Below are positions 32,969 to 41,979 of a stretch of 64,000 bases of DNA, in pieces (positions within the stretch are counted from its first letter, which is position 1; each line of letters opens with the position of its first letter). The notes below the pieces were generated by a model, which did no database searches, was not told the origin of the DNA, and saw only the letters and a list, made by a program, of their open reading frames with translations. Source of the DNA: CALGFI01 sp963786805 (GTDB lineage: Bacteria; Actinomycetota; UBA4738; HRBIN12); NCBI GenBank assembly GCA_963786805.1, contig CAWBAK010000002.1, forward strand, positions 124,001 through 188,000, given 5' to 3'. Made by a program: the position numbers and the translations under genes.

Positions 32969-35900
32969 TCAGCCGCGCCCCGCCAGGTCCTCGCTCATCC
33001 GCCGGATCGAAAGACGCGCGGGAGCCGGCGTCCGCAAGACGTCCAGGATCGAATCCGATCGCTTCACGAGTCCGGTCCGCATGCGCGCCTTGCCCGCGCG
33101 ATGCGAGGTCTCCGCCGACATCCGCAAGGCCCGCGCCGACCATACGGTCGCGCCGAGCGAAGCCCACGAGGCCGCGGCGGCCTGGAGATGGTCGTGCGCC
33201 AGATCCGGATGGCCGTCCGCAAGTGCGCGCAGGGCGCGGTTCTCCTTCGCGACTGCGTCGGTCTCGGGGTCCTCCGCCTGCTCCGCGCGCCCCTCACGTG
33301 TTGCGGCGCCCGGCCCGGCGCCGGACAGGAGCCGGCTCTGGGTCGCGAGGAGTGTGGCGAGATGCTCGGTTCCGCTCGCGCCGCTCCGACGCGCCTCCGC
33401 GGCCGCGCCGGCCAGCTCGCGCTCCGCCTCGTCGAACCGGCCGGCGCCCAGGGCGGCCCGGCCTCGAAGCAACGACGCGAGCGGCTGCCAGAGCGCCCAA
33501 CCGTGCCGCTGTGCGCCCGATCCGAGACGTGTCGCCAGGGGTCGCACCTCGTTCCACTGCCCACGGTCGAGCCGGATCCACGCCTCCACGAGCGCGACGT
33601 CCATCCGCGTGAGCGCCTGTCGCCGCTGTTCGACCAGGCGCCGGGCCGAGGCGAGCCGCCGGGAAGAAACTCCCGGTTCGCCTCGGCGGACGGCGGCGCG
33701 AGCCTCCGCCAGGAGCCCGAGCGCGTGCAGGCGCGAGGAACCCAGCTCCCGAGCCACCCGCAGCAGGTCCTCCGCCAGATCCGCCGCCTCGCTCGGTGAC
33801 CCGACGGTCCCTTCGGACAACGCCTGGATCAGCAAGGCGTCGGCCTCGGCGTATCGGTCACCACACCGAGCGGCGAGCGGCTGCGCCTCGCGCATGTGCG
33901 CGATCGCGAGGGCGTGCTCGCCCCGGTAGAACGCCGCGTAGCCCGCCGTGCGCGCGAGCGACGCGCGCGACCGAAGGTCGCCCTCGTCGCCCGCGAGTCG
34001 GTTCGCTCGCTCGAACCATCGGCGGAACTCGGCGCCCCCGCGCGGGGTGAGCAGGTAGGCGAGGTCCTGCGCCGCGATCGCTCGCCCCCAGCGGTCTCGC
34101 GCGCGCCCGAACAGCCGGTAGGACTCCTCGAGATCCTCGAGCTCCCGGTCGTAGTCCGCGACGCTCCAGGACTCGGAGCGGCGATGCAGGGCCCAGGCCT
34201 CGCCGCGCAGGTCCCGCTCGGCGTGGAACAGCTTCCGGGCGTCCTCGAACAGGTTCCGCGCGCGCGTTGCCCGGCCCAGGTCGGACTCGGTCCGGCCGAG
34301 CGCCAGGAGCGCGCGAGCCCGGCGGCCTCGGTCGCGCAACTTCGTCGCGAGCGCGCGCGCCTCCGAGGCGTCGGCACGCGCCTCGCGGTGGCGGCCCATC
34401 TCGATCAGGCTCTCCGCACGGCCGATCCGAAGATCGGCGAGTTCCGCGTCGCCGATCGAGCCGGCGGAAGAGACCGCGACGGCGATGGCTCGCTCGTAGA
34501 TGGACTCCGCGAGCCGCGCCTCGTACGCGAACGTTCGGTCCGCCCATCGCCGCAGATGACGGACCGCGAGTGCCGCGGTGTCATCGACCGGCGAGGGATC
34601 GGTCCGGGACCGTGCCAGCGTCCATGCCCGCTCGTAGTGGTGCGCGAGCAGACCGAGCGGCTCCTCCGTCAGCGCCCCGCTCTGTTCGCGCAGCCAATCG
34701 GCGATCGCGTGGTGCAACGTGGCGCGCTCCCCACGGGGGAGCGACTCGTACGCGACGTCGCGGATCAGCAGGTGCTTCGTCTCGTACGCGACCGCGCCGG
34801 GGATCAAGCTCGGCCGTCGAACGAGGAGACCTCGGCGTTCGAGCGAGCGGAGCTTCGCGCGGAGCCCTTCACCGCCGTGCACCTGCTCGAGGAGCCGGTC
34901 CCAGGTGACCTCTCCCGAGACCGCGGCGCTCTGCAGGACCGCCTTCTCCCCCGGCGGGAGGCCGTCGAGTCGCGCCGCGATCAGCAGCCGGATCGTGGAT
35001 GGGACCCGGCGCAGGCCTTCGGGATCCACCACCCGCCAGGTCCCCTCGTCGGGTGCGAGCGCGCCCGCCTCGATGAGCATCCCGAGCGTCTCCTCCAGGA
35101 AGAGCGGGTTCCCGCCGGCTCGGGTGAGGGTCGCCTCGACGGCCTCGGGGACCTCATGGCCAAGGACGTGCCGAGCCAGCCGTCGCATGTCGTCAGCCTC
35201 CAGGAGCGGGAGCTCGATCTGGGCGAGCCCCCGCAGACCGGGTCCCGGCCGGGACAACCCGAGGAACAGGACGCGCGCCGCCCAAGGCTCGCGTTGCACG
35301 TCGCGCAGCACGTCCATGAGCTCGGCGCTCGCCCAGTGCAGGTCGTCGATCACCACGATCGATGGGCCCTCGCTGGCCACGAGCTCGATCGCCACGCGCC
35401 CCGCACGCACGGCGTCCTGGACGGACCCTCGGTGCTCGCCCGCGGCCGGCTCGGTCCCGAGCAGGAGCCGGAGGTCGCGCGCGAGGCCGGGACGGTCGGG
35501 CCGAGGCACCCGTGGCGCGAGCCCGCTCACCGTGTCGTCGATCGCCTGAGCGCTCGCATCGGGCGCGAGGCCCAGCCCGGAAGCCACCGCCTCGGCCAAG
35601 GCCTGGAGCGGGAGAGGATCGCCGAAGGAACGGCACCGGCCGACCAGCACGCGGGCCACGCGCCGGCGACGGAGCTCGGCGGCAAGCCGGCTCTTGCCCG
35701 AGCCCGGCTCGCCGGTCACCAGGAGCACGCGTGCGTGTCCGGACCGCTCGATCTCCCGCAGCTCCTCGCGAACGCGATCGATCGCGTCCCGGCGATCGAC
35801 GAAGACGCTGGACGAGCCCGTCCTGGTCGTGGAGCCGGGGCGCAGACCGCGCGCTTCGAACGTCGGAAGGCTCTCCGGCTTCCCCTTGGCCCGGCGGTCG

Positions 35901-36424
35901 CGCCGCGGTCCATACCGGACGGCGTGGGCCGACCTTCCGCGTGTGCGCTCGTCGACGAGGATGACGCCGCCGGGCGCAAGGTCGGCGAGCCGGGACGCCG
36001 TGTTCACGGTGTCGCCGATCACGGCGAAACCGGACCGCTCTGATGACGGTGCCACCATCACCTCTCCCGAGTTGATGCCCGCATGAACCTCCGGGAACGG
36101 GATCTCCCGATGCGCGGCATTGAGCTCGGCGACGTGTTCGCGGACGGCGAGCGCGGCGCGGACGGCACGCTCGGCGTCGTCTTCGTGGGTCGAGGGCACA
36201 CCGAAGATCGCCATGAAGCCGTCCCCCATGAGCTGGGGGACCGTTCCGCCGAACCGCTCGACGATGCGCTGCAACGCCAAGAGCCCCGGGCGCAGGAACC
36301 GGTAGACCTCCTCCGGATCGAGCGACGCCGAGAGCGCGGTGTATCCGGTCAGGTCGACGAACAAGACGGTGACGAGCTTGCGCTCCCCCCGCCCGTCGAC
36401 GACCGCCCTCGGGCGGGGACTCAC
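32969..36424 (-). CDS. Class III nucleotide cyclase / AAA ATPase / TPR regulator
   Basis: 1151 residues in three parts. Residues 1-195: cyclase homology domain with both metal Asp (Asp24 in VLFVDLTGY, Asp68 in MGDGFMAIFG) and the transition-state pair Asn141/Arg145. The substrate-selecting Lys is Gln64 and the partner residue is Ala134, so it may not be an ordinary adenylate cyclase. Residues 205-500: AAA_16 ATPase with Walker A GEPGSGKS and Walker B IVVIDDLHW. The rest is alpha-helical, TPR-like. Similar cyclase-ATPase proteins occur in mycobacteria (Rv0386 type, which also carry a LuxR domain; none is seen here). It follows a RAM-like gene by 5 bases. Confidence 0.88.
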   Translation of the reverse strand: MSPRPRAVVDGRGERKLVTVLFVDLTGYTALSASLDPEEVYRFLRPGLLALQRIVERFGGTVPQLMGDGFMAIFGVPSTHEDDAERAVRAALAVREHVAELNAAHREIPFPEVHAGINSGEVMVAPSSERSGFAVIGDTVNTASRLADLAPGGVILVDERTRGRSAHAVRYGPRRDRRAKGKPESLPTFEARGLRPGSTTRTGSSSVFVDRRDAIDRVREELREIERSGHARVLLVTGEPGSGKSRLAAELRRRRVARVLVGRCRSFGDPLPLQALAEAVASGLGLAPDASAQAIDDTVSGLAPRVPRPDRPGLARDLRLLLGTEPAAGEHRGSVQDAVRAGRVAIELVASEGPSIVVIDDLHWASAELMDVLRDVQREPWAARVLFLGLSRPGPGLRGLAQIELPLLEADDMRRLARHVLGHEVPEAVEATLTRAGGNPLFLEETLGMLIEAGALAPDEGTWRVVDPEGLRRVPSTIRLLIAARLDGLPPGEKAVLQSAAVSGEVTWDRLLEQVHGGEGLRAKLRSLERRGLLVRRPSLIPGAVAYETKHLLIRDVAYESLPRGERATLHHAIADWLREQSGALTEEPLGLLAHHYERAWTLARSRTDPSPVDDTAALAVRHLRRWADRTFAYEARLAESIYERAIAVAVSSAGSIGDAELADLRIGRAESLIEMGRHREARADASEARALATKLRDRGRRARALLALGRTESDLGRATRARNLFEDARKLFHAERDLRGEAWALHRRSESWSVADYDRELEDLEESYRLFGRARDRWGRAIAAQDLAYLLTPRGGAEFRRWFERANRLAGDEGDLRSRASLARTAGYAAFYRGEHALAIAHMREAQPLAARCGDRYAEADALLIQALSEGTVGSPSEAADLAEDLLRVARELGSSRLHALGLLAEARAAVRRGEPGVSSRRLASARRLVEQRRQALTRMDVALVEAWIRLDRGQWNEVRPLATRLGSGAQRHGWALWQPLASLLRGRAALGAGRFDEAERELAGAAAEARRSGASGTEHLATLLATQSRLLSGAGPGAATREGRAEQAEDPETDAVAKENRALRALADGHPDLAHDHLQAAAASWASLGATVWSARALRMSAETSHRAGKARMRTGLVKRSDSILDVLRTPAPARLSIRRMSEDLAGRG

Positions 36425-36429
36425 CGCGC

Positions 36430-36999
36430 CTACGAAGCCGGCTTGCCGGGCCGGATCTCGTTGCCCGGGAGGTGCGCGTGCGCGGTGACCGTCCTGCGGA
36501 TGCCGGGAACCGCCCTGACGTCCCGGGCGACCATCTCGTTGACCTTCCCCTTGGTGTCCGCGCCGAGATCGATCAACAGGTCGTACCCGCCGGTGACGAG
36601 CGCCGCGCCGTACCAGAAGTGCTCGTGGTTCGGATCCTCGTTGAAGCGCTGCTCGAACTTCCGATCGAGATCCTCCAGCACCTCGAACGGATCGCGGTCG
36701 GCGATCGTCGCGCGGACGAGTCCGCAGTACTCGGGACTGCCGCGCTTGGGTGCCGCCAACCGGCTCGACTGGACGATCGTCGAGGTCTCCGAGCGCAACC
36801 CCGCCTCCCAGTAGACCCCTGAGATCGCCTCCTGGAGCTCCTGGAGCGTGTCGAACTCGACGGCCGCGAACACGACGAACGTCCCGACGAACTCGGCGAC
36901 GAAGTAGACGCCCGGCTGTCTCGCGAGGTTCTGCTTCACGGTCCGCGGATCCGGATCTGGGTCGCGGATGAAGATGTATCCGACCTCGTCCTTCGGCAT
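36430..36999 (-). CDS. Protein with RAM/Lrp-effector-like halves, no DNA-binding domain
   Basis: 189 residues from ATG 36999, which has GGGGGA upstream. The second half (GAALVTGGYDLLIDLGADTKGKVNEMVARDVRAVPGI) resembles the ligand-binding RAM domain of Lrp/AsnC regulators, and the first half (VYFVAEFVGTFVVFAAVEF) may be a diverged copy. No helix-turn-helix is present. The gene is 5 bases upstream of the cyclase/ATPase gene and probably shares its transcript, so it may sense a small molecule for that protein; this is inference. Confidence 0.55.
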   Translation of the reverse strand: MPKDEVGYIFIRDPDPDPRTVKQNLARQPGVYFVAEFVGTFVVFAAVEFDTLQELQEAISGVYWEAGLRSETSTIVQSSRLAAPKRGSPEYCGLVRATIADRDPFEVLEDLDRKFEQRFNEDPNHEHFWYGAALVTGGYDLLIDLGADTKGKVNEMVARDVRAVPGIRRTVTAHAHLPGNEIRPGKPAS

Positions 37000-37080
37000 G
37001 GCGATCCCCCCTCGGCGACGGGCCAACTGTGCGCCACCCGCAGCCCCCGGCGCAACTGCTGGCCGGCCTGCGGCGTTTGC

Positions 37081-37086
37081 TACCCT
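37081..37086 (+). promoter_or_regulatory. Candidate -10 element of rpmB
   Basis: TACCCT, 9 bases before the rpmB ATG, with no ribosome binding site between them; near-leaderless geometry. Confidence 0.35.
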
Positions 37087-37095
37087 TGACCGGTC

Positions 37096-37287
37096 ATGGC
37101 AGCCGTCTGCGACATCTGCGGGAAGAAGCCGTTCTTCGGCATGCAGGTCTCCCACTCCCACCGCCGCTCTCCGAAGCGGTGGAACCCGAACGTCCAGCGG
37201 GTGCGCGCGGTGGTCAACGGGACGCCGAAACGCGTGAACGCCTGCACGAGCTGCCTGAAGGCCGGCCGGGTCCAGCGCGCCGGCTAG
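37096..37287 (+). CDS. rpmB: 50S ribosomal protein L28, zinc-binding form
   Basis: 63 residues. CDICGKKPFFGMQVSHSHRRS at the start and CTSCLK near the end are typical; the two CxxC pairs show the zinc-binding (C+) paralogue. The KRWNPNVQRVRA stretch confirms L28. Convergent with thiD. Confidence 0.96.
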   Translation: MAAVCDICGKKPFFGMQVSHSHRRSPKRWNPNVQRVRAVVNGTPKRVNACTSCLKAGRVQRAG

Positions 37288-37326
37288 CGCAGATCCAACG
37301 GGCCGGCTGACCCGGCTCGAGCGCGT

Positions 37327-38139
37327 TCACACGGGGCGGATCCCGAACAACGGATCGACCGGCCCGATCCCCTGACCGATCGGTAGCGCGTGGCGGATCG
37401 CCTCGGTCACGAACGCCTTCCCCAGCCGCACGGCAGGCAGCAGGTCCTCGCCCTTCGCGAGATACGCCGTGATCGCCGAGGAGAGGACGCACCCCGTGCC
37501 GTGGGTGTGGGGCGTGTCGATGCGCTCGGCCCCGATCCACACGGGGTCGCGCCTGTCGAGGAACAGGTCCTCGGCGCGATCGGTCCCCTCGAGATGCCCG
37601 CCCTTGACCAGCACGGCGGACGGGCCCATCGCCAGGATCGCCCGAGCCGCGTTCTCCATCTGCTCGCGCGTCTCCACCCGGAACCCGGCGAGGCCACCCG
37701 CCTCGGGCAGGTTCGGGGTTACGAGCGTGGCCAGCGGCAGGATACGTTCGCGGAGCGCGCCGACGGCGTCCTCGTCGAGGAGCGCGTGCCCGTGCTTGGA
37801 AAGGAAGACCGGATCGACGACGAGGTTGGGGATCCGGGTCTCGGCGATCGCGTCGGCCACCGCCTCGACGATCGCCGCCGACGCGAGCATGCCCGTCTTC
37901 GCCGCGTCGACGCCGATGTCGGTGGCGACGGCGCGGATCTGATCGCCCACCGTCTCGGGCGACAAGGCTTCGTATCCGAAGACACCCTTGGTGTTCTGCA
38001 CCGTCACGGCGGTGATCGCCGTCATCCCGAACACCCCGAGCGCGCTGAACGTCTTCAGGTCCGCTTGGATCCCGGCACCGCCACCCGAGTCGGAACCGGC
38101 AACGGACAGTGCCCGGGGGCGAGGCGCGTGCTCGCTCAT
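37327..38139 (-). CDS. thiD: Hydroxymethylpyrimidine/phosphomethylpyrimidine kinase
   Basis: Phosphorylates HMP and HMP-P in thiamine synthesis and salvage. Ribokinase-fold motifs: VAGSDSGGGAGIQADLKTF (HMP site) and HTHGTGCVLSSAITA (anion hole and catalytic Cys-containing GTGC). 270 residues from ATG 38139, which overlaps the thiL stop (ATGA); the frame extends 15 bases further upstream. Forms an operon with thiL. Confidence 0.95.
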   Translation of the reverse strand: MSEHAPRPRALSVAGSDSGGGAGIQADLKTFSALGVFGMTAITAVTVQNTKGVFGYEALSPETVGDQIRAVATDIGVDAAKTGMLASAAIVEAVADAIAETRIPNLVVDPVFLSKHGHALLDEDAVGALRERILPLATLVTPNLPEAGGLAGFRVETREQMENAARAILAMGPSAVLVKGGHLEGTDRAEDLFLDRRDPVWIGAERIDTPHTHGTGCVLSSAITAYLAKGEDLLPAVRLGKAFVTEAIRHALPIGQGIGPVDPLFGIRPV

Positions 38140-39137
38140 GCGAAATGGTCCCATCCCTTCGAACCGAGCGGGGTCTCGCGCCCGTCGTCGCCGACGGCGA
38201 CGAGACCTTCTCCTTCGATGATGGTGCCCACCGTCGTGAGCGTCACGCCGAACCGCTCATCGAGCACGCGGCGAGCGGCCTCGGCGTCGGTCGGATCCAG
38301 CGTCGCGACGAGCTCGTAATCCTCCCCGCCGCCGAGGGCGAGCTCGAGCGCATCCACGCCCAGCGACGCCGCTCCGGCACGCAGGGGTTCGGCGACGGGG
38401 ACGGCGGCCAGCTCGACGCGGGCGCCCACCCCGCTCGCGAGGCAGAGCCGCGAGAGATCCTTCGCGAGCCCGTCCGACAGATCCATCATCGCGTGCGCGC
38501 CCGACTGCGCCAGCGTCTGGCCCTCGCCCACCCGCGCGACCGGCCGCGCAAGGGCGTCGAGCAACGCGCGGCCCCAGGGGCTCGACAACGCGGCGGTCAT
38601 CGCTGCCGGCTGCGCGCGCGAGAGTGCGAGGCCTCCGGCGGCCGCCCCGAGCGCACCGGTCACCACGATCGCGTCGCCGATCCGAGCCGCCGAACGCGTC
38701 ACGGCGCGACCTGGCGACACCTCCCCGACCACCGTCACCGACACCACGACGAGATCGGCGCGGTTCGTGTCACCGCCGACGAGAGCGAGCGCGTACTCCG
38801 CGCAGGCGTCGCGCATCCCTCCGTACAGTTCCATCACCCACGCGGCCTCGACGTCCGGCGCCAGGCCGATCCCGGCGAGCGCGGCGCGAGGACTGCCGCC
38901 CATCGCCGCGATATCGGAGACGTTGACGGTGACGGCCTTGGCGCCCAGGTCGCGTGGCGAGATCGACGCGCGCTCGAAGTGGACCCCTTCGATCAGGAGA
39001 TCGGTGGTCAGGACCTGCTGACCCCGTCCTGGTTCGATGACCGCGGCGTCGTCGCCCACGCCGACGACGACCCCGGGCTGCGATCCGGACAGCAGCCGGG
39101 TGATCGCCGCGATCAGCTCGTCCTCGGTGAGTTCCAT
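38136..39137 (-). CDS. thiL: Thiamine-monophosphate kinase
   Basis: Last step of thiamine diphosphate synthesis. VGVGDDAAVI near the start, TTDLLIEGVHFE, GGDTNRAD, MMDLSDGLAKDL and GGGEDYEL are all ThiL motifs. 333 residues, complete. Precedes thiD in the same transcript and is divergent from pckA. Confidence 0.95.
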   Translation of the reverse strand: MELTEDELIAAITRLLSGSQPGVVVGVGDDAAVIEPGRGQQVLTTDLLIEGVHFERASISPRDLGAKAVTVNVSDIAAMGGSPRAALAGIGLAPDVEAAWVMELYGGMRDACAEYALALVGGDTNRADLVVVSVTVVGEVSPGRAVTRSAARIGDAIVVTGALGAAAGGLALSRAQPAAMTAALSSPWGRALLDALARPVARVGEGQTLAQSGAHAMMDLSDGLAKDLSRLCLASGVGARVELAAVPVAEPLRAGAASLGVDALELALGGGEDYELVATLDPTDAEAARRVLDERFGVTLTTVGTIIEGEGLVAVGDDGRETPLGSKGWDHFA

Positions 39138-39205
39138 CCGCTTCGTCGCGACCGCCTGGGTGCGTCCGTCCGTTCCGGCGCAGTCAGATCCCGCGGTCCG
39201 TTGGG

Positions 39206-39212
39206 TAGGATA
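39206..39212. promoter_or_regulatory. Overlapping divergent -10 elements between thiL and pckA
   Basis: TAGGATA contains TAGGAT for the plus strand (39206-39211, toward pckA) and TATCCT for the minus strand (39212-39207, toward thiL). Unlike the acyP/pncA case both genes would keep leaders of about 60 bases. Weak -35 regions only. Confidence 0.4.
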
Positions 39213-39277
39213 AGGCCGCTCGGAGCGTCTTCGACCGGCGCTCTTCGGGCGCCGAACCCGACGAAGGAGTTCTCCCC

Positions 39278-40789
39278 GTGAAGGTCCAGGCGCGCTCGGT
39301 CCACGACAATCCTTCGGTCGAGGAGCTGCGGGCGTTCACCGAGCAGATGCCGCAGTGCCGCATCACCGAGTTCGGCAACGTGAACGTGCAGACGAAGGTC
39401 ACCTCACGGAGCGCGGGGAGTACGTACGTCGTCGGCGAGGCCTCGTCCGGAAAGACGATGACCCGCGAGGAGTACGCCCGCATCGCCAAGTTGCAGGACG
39501 AGTACCTTCGCGGCCGCGACGTCGTCGCGATCGACGGATCCATCGGCAACGATCCGGGATTCGCAACGAAGGCGCGCCTGTTGATCGAGAAGGCGAACGC
39601 GAACATCGCCGGGATGCAGCGGAAGCTCTACTTCCCTCGCGAGGATCGCGACGAGCCCGAGGTGCAGGTGATCTACACGCCGAACCTCGCGGCGCCGGGT
39701 TACCCCGACGACCGGGTGATCGCGGTCGACCTCGAGAACGGCGTGACGAGGGTGCTCAACTCGGACTACTTCGGCGAGTCCAAGAAGGGCGGCCTGCGCA
39801 TGTGGAACAACAAGGTCTACGGCCTCGGCGGCCTCGCCCTGCACGCCGGCCTCAAGGTGATCCCGACGGCGGACGGCGAGAAGGTATTCATGATCATCGG
39901 CCTGTCCGGGACCGGCAAGACGACGACGACGTTCACGGTGCAGAACGGCAGCGAGCCCGTGCAGGACGACTTCGTCGCGCTGATGCCCGGTGGCAAGGCC
40001 TACGGGACCGAGAACGGATGCTTCGCCAAGACCTTCAGCCTGGATCCCGAGTTCGAACCGAACATCTACGACGCCGTGGTGAAGTCGTCGTCCTACCTGG
40101 AGAACGTGTACCAGGACGCGCGCGGCAACGTGAACTTCTTCGAGGAGAGCTACACCCAGAACGGCCGCGCCGTCTTCGAGATGGGCGACCTCGCGCGCTC
40201 TCGCGACGCGACGACGGTCGGCACCGTCGATTGTCTCCTGATCTTGAACCGGAACCAGAACATCATCCCCGCGGTCGCCAAGCTCGATCAGGAGCAGGCG
40301 GCGGCGTACTTCATGCTCGGCGAGACGACGGGCACGTCGGCCGGTGGCGCCGCCGAGGCGGGGAAGTTCCTGCGCGTGCCGGGGACGAACCCGTTCTTCC
40401 CGCTCCCCCACGGGCTGCAGGGCAACCGGATCCTCGAGCTTCTGGGGACGCACCCGATCGATACCTATCTGTTGAACACCGGCCGCGTGGGCGGCGACGA
40501 GCGCGACGAGCGCTCCAAGAAGGTGAAGATCCCGCACACCTCGGCATGCGTGAAGGGCATCGCCGAGGGATCCATCGCCTGGACCGAGGACGACGACTTC
40601 GGCTACCTGGTGGCCGAGCGCGTCCCGGACTTCGACGACGCGGAGCTCCTGCGTCCTCGCCGGCTGTACGAACGCCTGGGCCGGATGCAGGAGTACGCCG
40701 ACCTCGTCGAGCGGCTGAAGGCGGAGCGCGTCGCGCGGCTCGAGGAGTTCCCCGAGCTCACCCCCGAGATCGTGAAGGCTGCCGGCTAG
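39278..40789 (+). CDS. pckA: Phosphoenolpyruvate carboxykinase (ATP type)
   Basis: Gluconeogenic enzyme that turns oxaloacetate into PEP and CO2. Kinase loop GLSGTGKTTTTF, the metal-binding QDDFVALMPGGKAYGTENGCF region, and GGDERDERSKKVKIPHTSA belong to the ATP-dependent PEPCK fold; most well-known actinobacteria carry the GTP enzyme instead, so the type is noteworthy. 503 residues, slightly short of the 530-540 usual. GTG 39278 has GAAGGAG 8 bases upstream. Confidence 0.9.
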   Translation: MKVQARSVHDNPSVEELRAFTEQMPQCRITEFGNVNVQTKVTSRSAGSTYVVGEASSGKTMTREEYARIAKLQDEYLRGRDVVAIDGSIGNDPGFATKARLLIEKANANIAGMQRKLYFPREDRDEPEVQVIYTPNLAAPGYPDDRVIAVDLENGVTRVLNSDYFGESKKGGLRMWNNKVYGLGGLALHAGLKVIPTADGEKVFMIIGLSGTGKTTTTFTVQNGSEPVQDDFVALMPGGKAYGTENGCFAKTFSLDPEFEPNIYDAVVKSSSYLENVYQDARGNVNFFEESYTQNGRAVFEMGDLARSRDATTVGTVDCLLILNRNQNIIPAVAKLDQEQAAAYFMLGETTGTSAGGAAEAGKFLRVPGTNPFFPLPHGLQGNRILELLGTHPIDTYLLNTGRVGGDERDERSKKVKIPHTSACVKGIAEGSIAWTEDDDFGYLVAERVPDFDDAELLRPRRLYERLGRMQEYADLVERLKAERVARLEEFPELTPEIVKAAG

Positions 40790-40849
40790 GCCTCAAGTAG
40801 CGAAGCGGTAGGCCGATTCGCGAGGCCTCAAGTAGCGAAGCGGTAGGCC
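40788..40849. repeat. Two direct copies of a 27-base hairpin-forming repeat
   Basis: An identical 27-base sequence, beginning AGGCCTCAAGTAGCGAAGC and ending GGTAGGCC, occurs at 40788-40814 and 40823-40849, 35 bases apart start to start. Each copy starts and ends with inverted GGCCT/AGGCC, so each can form a small hairpin. The first copy overlaps the pckA stop codon. The pair lies between pckA and a convergent membrane gene and may help end both transcripts or be a short interspersed repeat. Confidence 0.8.
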
Positions 40850-40855
40850 AACGCA

Positions 40856-41176
40856 CTAGCGCTCGGGAGGGGTCCTTCGTCCGAGGAACCAGCCGCCGAC
40901 GAGTTGGAAGCTGGCGAGGACGAGAGGGACGATCAGGTACCAGCGGTACTGCTCGAGCTCGTCCAGGCCCGGGCGCCCCGGCGTTTCCACCGTCGCGTAG
41001 ATCGCGAAGAACCCCGCGAGGGCGAACCACAGACCGGCGCGTCCGGTGACGAACAGGGCGTACAGCGCGTGGTCGGTCGCGTCGACACCCTCGAACCGGC
41101 GACCCGACCATTTCACGAGCGACCGGATGCCCACGAGCGCCAACAGAGACGCGAGCACGATCTCGAAAACCCTCAT
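40856..41176 (-). CDS. Small membrane protein of unknown function
   Basis: 106 residues from ATG 41176 (MRVFEIVLAS), which overlaps the stop of the phosphoribosyltransferase gene (ATGA). Three hydrophobic segments near residues 3-18, 38-60 and 76-97; the C-terminus is Arg-rich. No family signature seen. Coupled to the upstream gene. Confidence 0.7.
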   Translation of the reverse strand: MRVFEIVLASLLALVGIRSLVKWSGRRFEGVDATDHALYALFVTGRAGLWFALAGFFAIYATVETPGRPGLDELEQYRWYLIVPLVLASFQLVGGWFLGRRTPPER

Positions 41177-41814
41177 CCCCGTTCCCCGTTCACCCGGTCG
41201 AGGGCGGCGACCACCTCGTCGTCGCTCGTCTGGTCGAAGCGCCGGTACCACTCCCCGACCGCCAGGAACGGCTCGGGCGTGGCGAGCACCACGATCTCGT
41301 CCGCTTCGTCCGCCAGCCGGCGGAGCGACGGCACCGGTGCGACGGGCACCGCCAGGATCGCCTTCGACGCTCCTCGCGCGCGAGCCCAGCGGAGCGCGGC
41401 CGCCGCGGTGCTCCCCGTCGCGATGCCGTCGTCGACCACGATCGCCACCTTCCCTTTCACGTCGACCGGCGGTCGGCCCCGCCGGTAGGCGCGCTCGCGA
41501 CGCTCGATCTCGCGTTCCTGCGCGGCGATCTCGCGCTCGAGGTACTCCGGCGTCACGCGAAGGGCCTGCAGGAGACGCCGGTCCAGCACCCGCACGCCCG
41601 GCGCCACCGCGCCGATGCCGAGCTCGGGGTTGCCCGGTGCACCGATCTTGCGCGGCACGACGACATCGAGGGGAGCACCGAGGGCTCGCGCGACGACCTC
41701 GCCCACGATGACGCCCCCGCGCGGGATCGCGAGGACGACGGAGTCGGTGCCGACGTGGTCGACGAGCGCCTTCGCCAGCTGCTCGCCGGCGTCGGTCCGG
41801 TCGGCGAAGATCAC
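41173..41814 (-). CDS. Phosphoribosyltransferase-fold protein
   Basis: 213 residues. The PRPP-binding motif is VAIVVDDGIATGSTAAAAL, and AIPRGGVIVGEVVARAL is typical of the family of PRTase-like proteins often found with dienelactone-hydrolase or erythromycin-esterase domains. The substrate is unknown; these proteins may not be true phosphoribosyltransferases. Start GTG 41814 with GGAGGAA upstream; the longer open frame lacks support. Overlaps the membrane gene that follows by ATGA. Confidence 0.82.
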   Translation of the reverse strand: MIFADRTDAGEQLAKALVDHVGTDSVVLAIPRGGVIVGEVVARALGAPLDVVVPRKIGAPGNPELGIGAVAPGVRVLDRRLLQALRVTPEYLEREIAAQEREIERRERAYRRGRPPVDVKGKVAIVVDDGIATGSTAAAALRWARARGASKAILAVPVAPVPSLRRLADEADEIVVLATPEPFLAVGEWYRRFDQTSDDEVVAALDRVNGERG

Positions 41815-41946
41815 CGTTCCTCCATCTCGCGTCGGGACCCCTCCTCGTCGAGCTCCCGCCGGCGATCGGGGATCACGCCCACGATCCGATGATGCCACGC
41901 TCGGCGCTCGGTCGCCCTCGGCTTGCCGCGCGCGGACGTCGCTGCA

Positions 41947-41952
41947 TAGCAT
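41947..41952 (+). promoter_or_regulatory. Candidate -10 element for the RAM-domain gene
   Basis: TAGCAT, 27 bases before the GTG start of the small RAM protein; the short leader carries GAGGAGG, so this gene, unlike many neighbours, appears to have a normal leader. Confidence 0.4.
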
Positions 41953-41979
41953 TGGGCCCGCCTAACGAGGAGGTCGTCG

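Noticed and set aside
37270..37326. GCCGGC inverted repeats behind rpmB as an intrinsic terminator
   Set aside because: Six-base palindromes are frequent at this GC content and there is no T-run.
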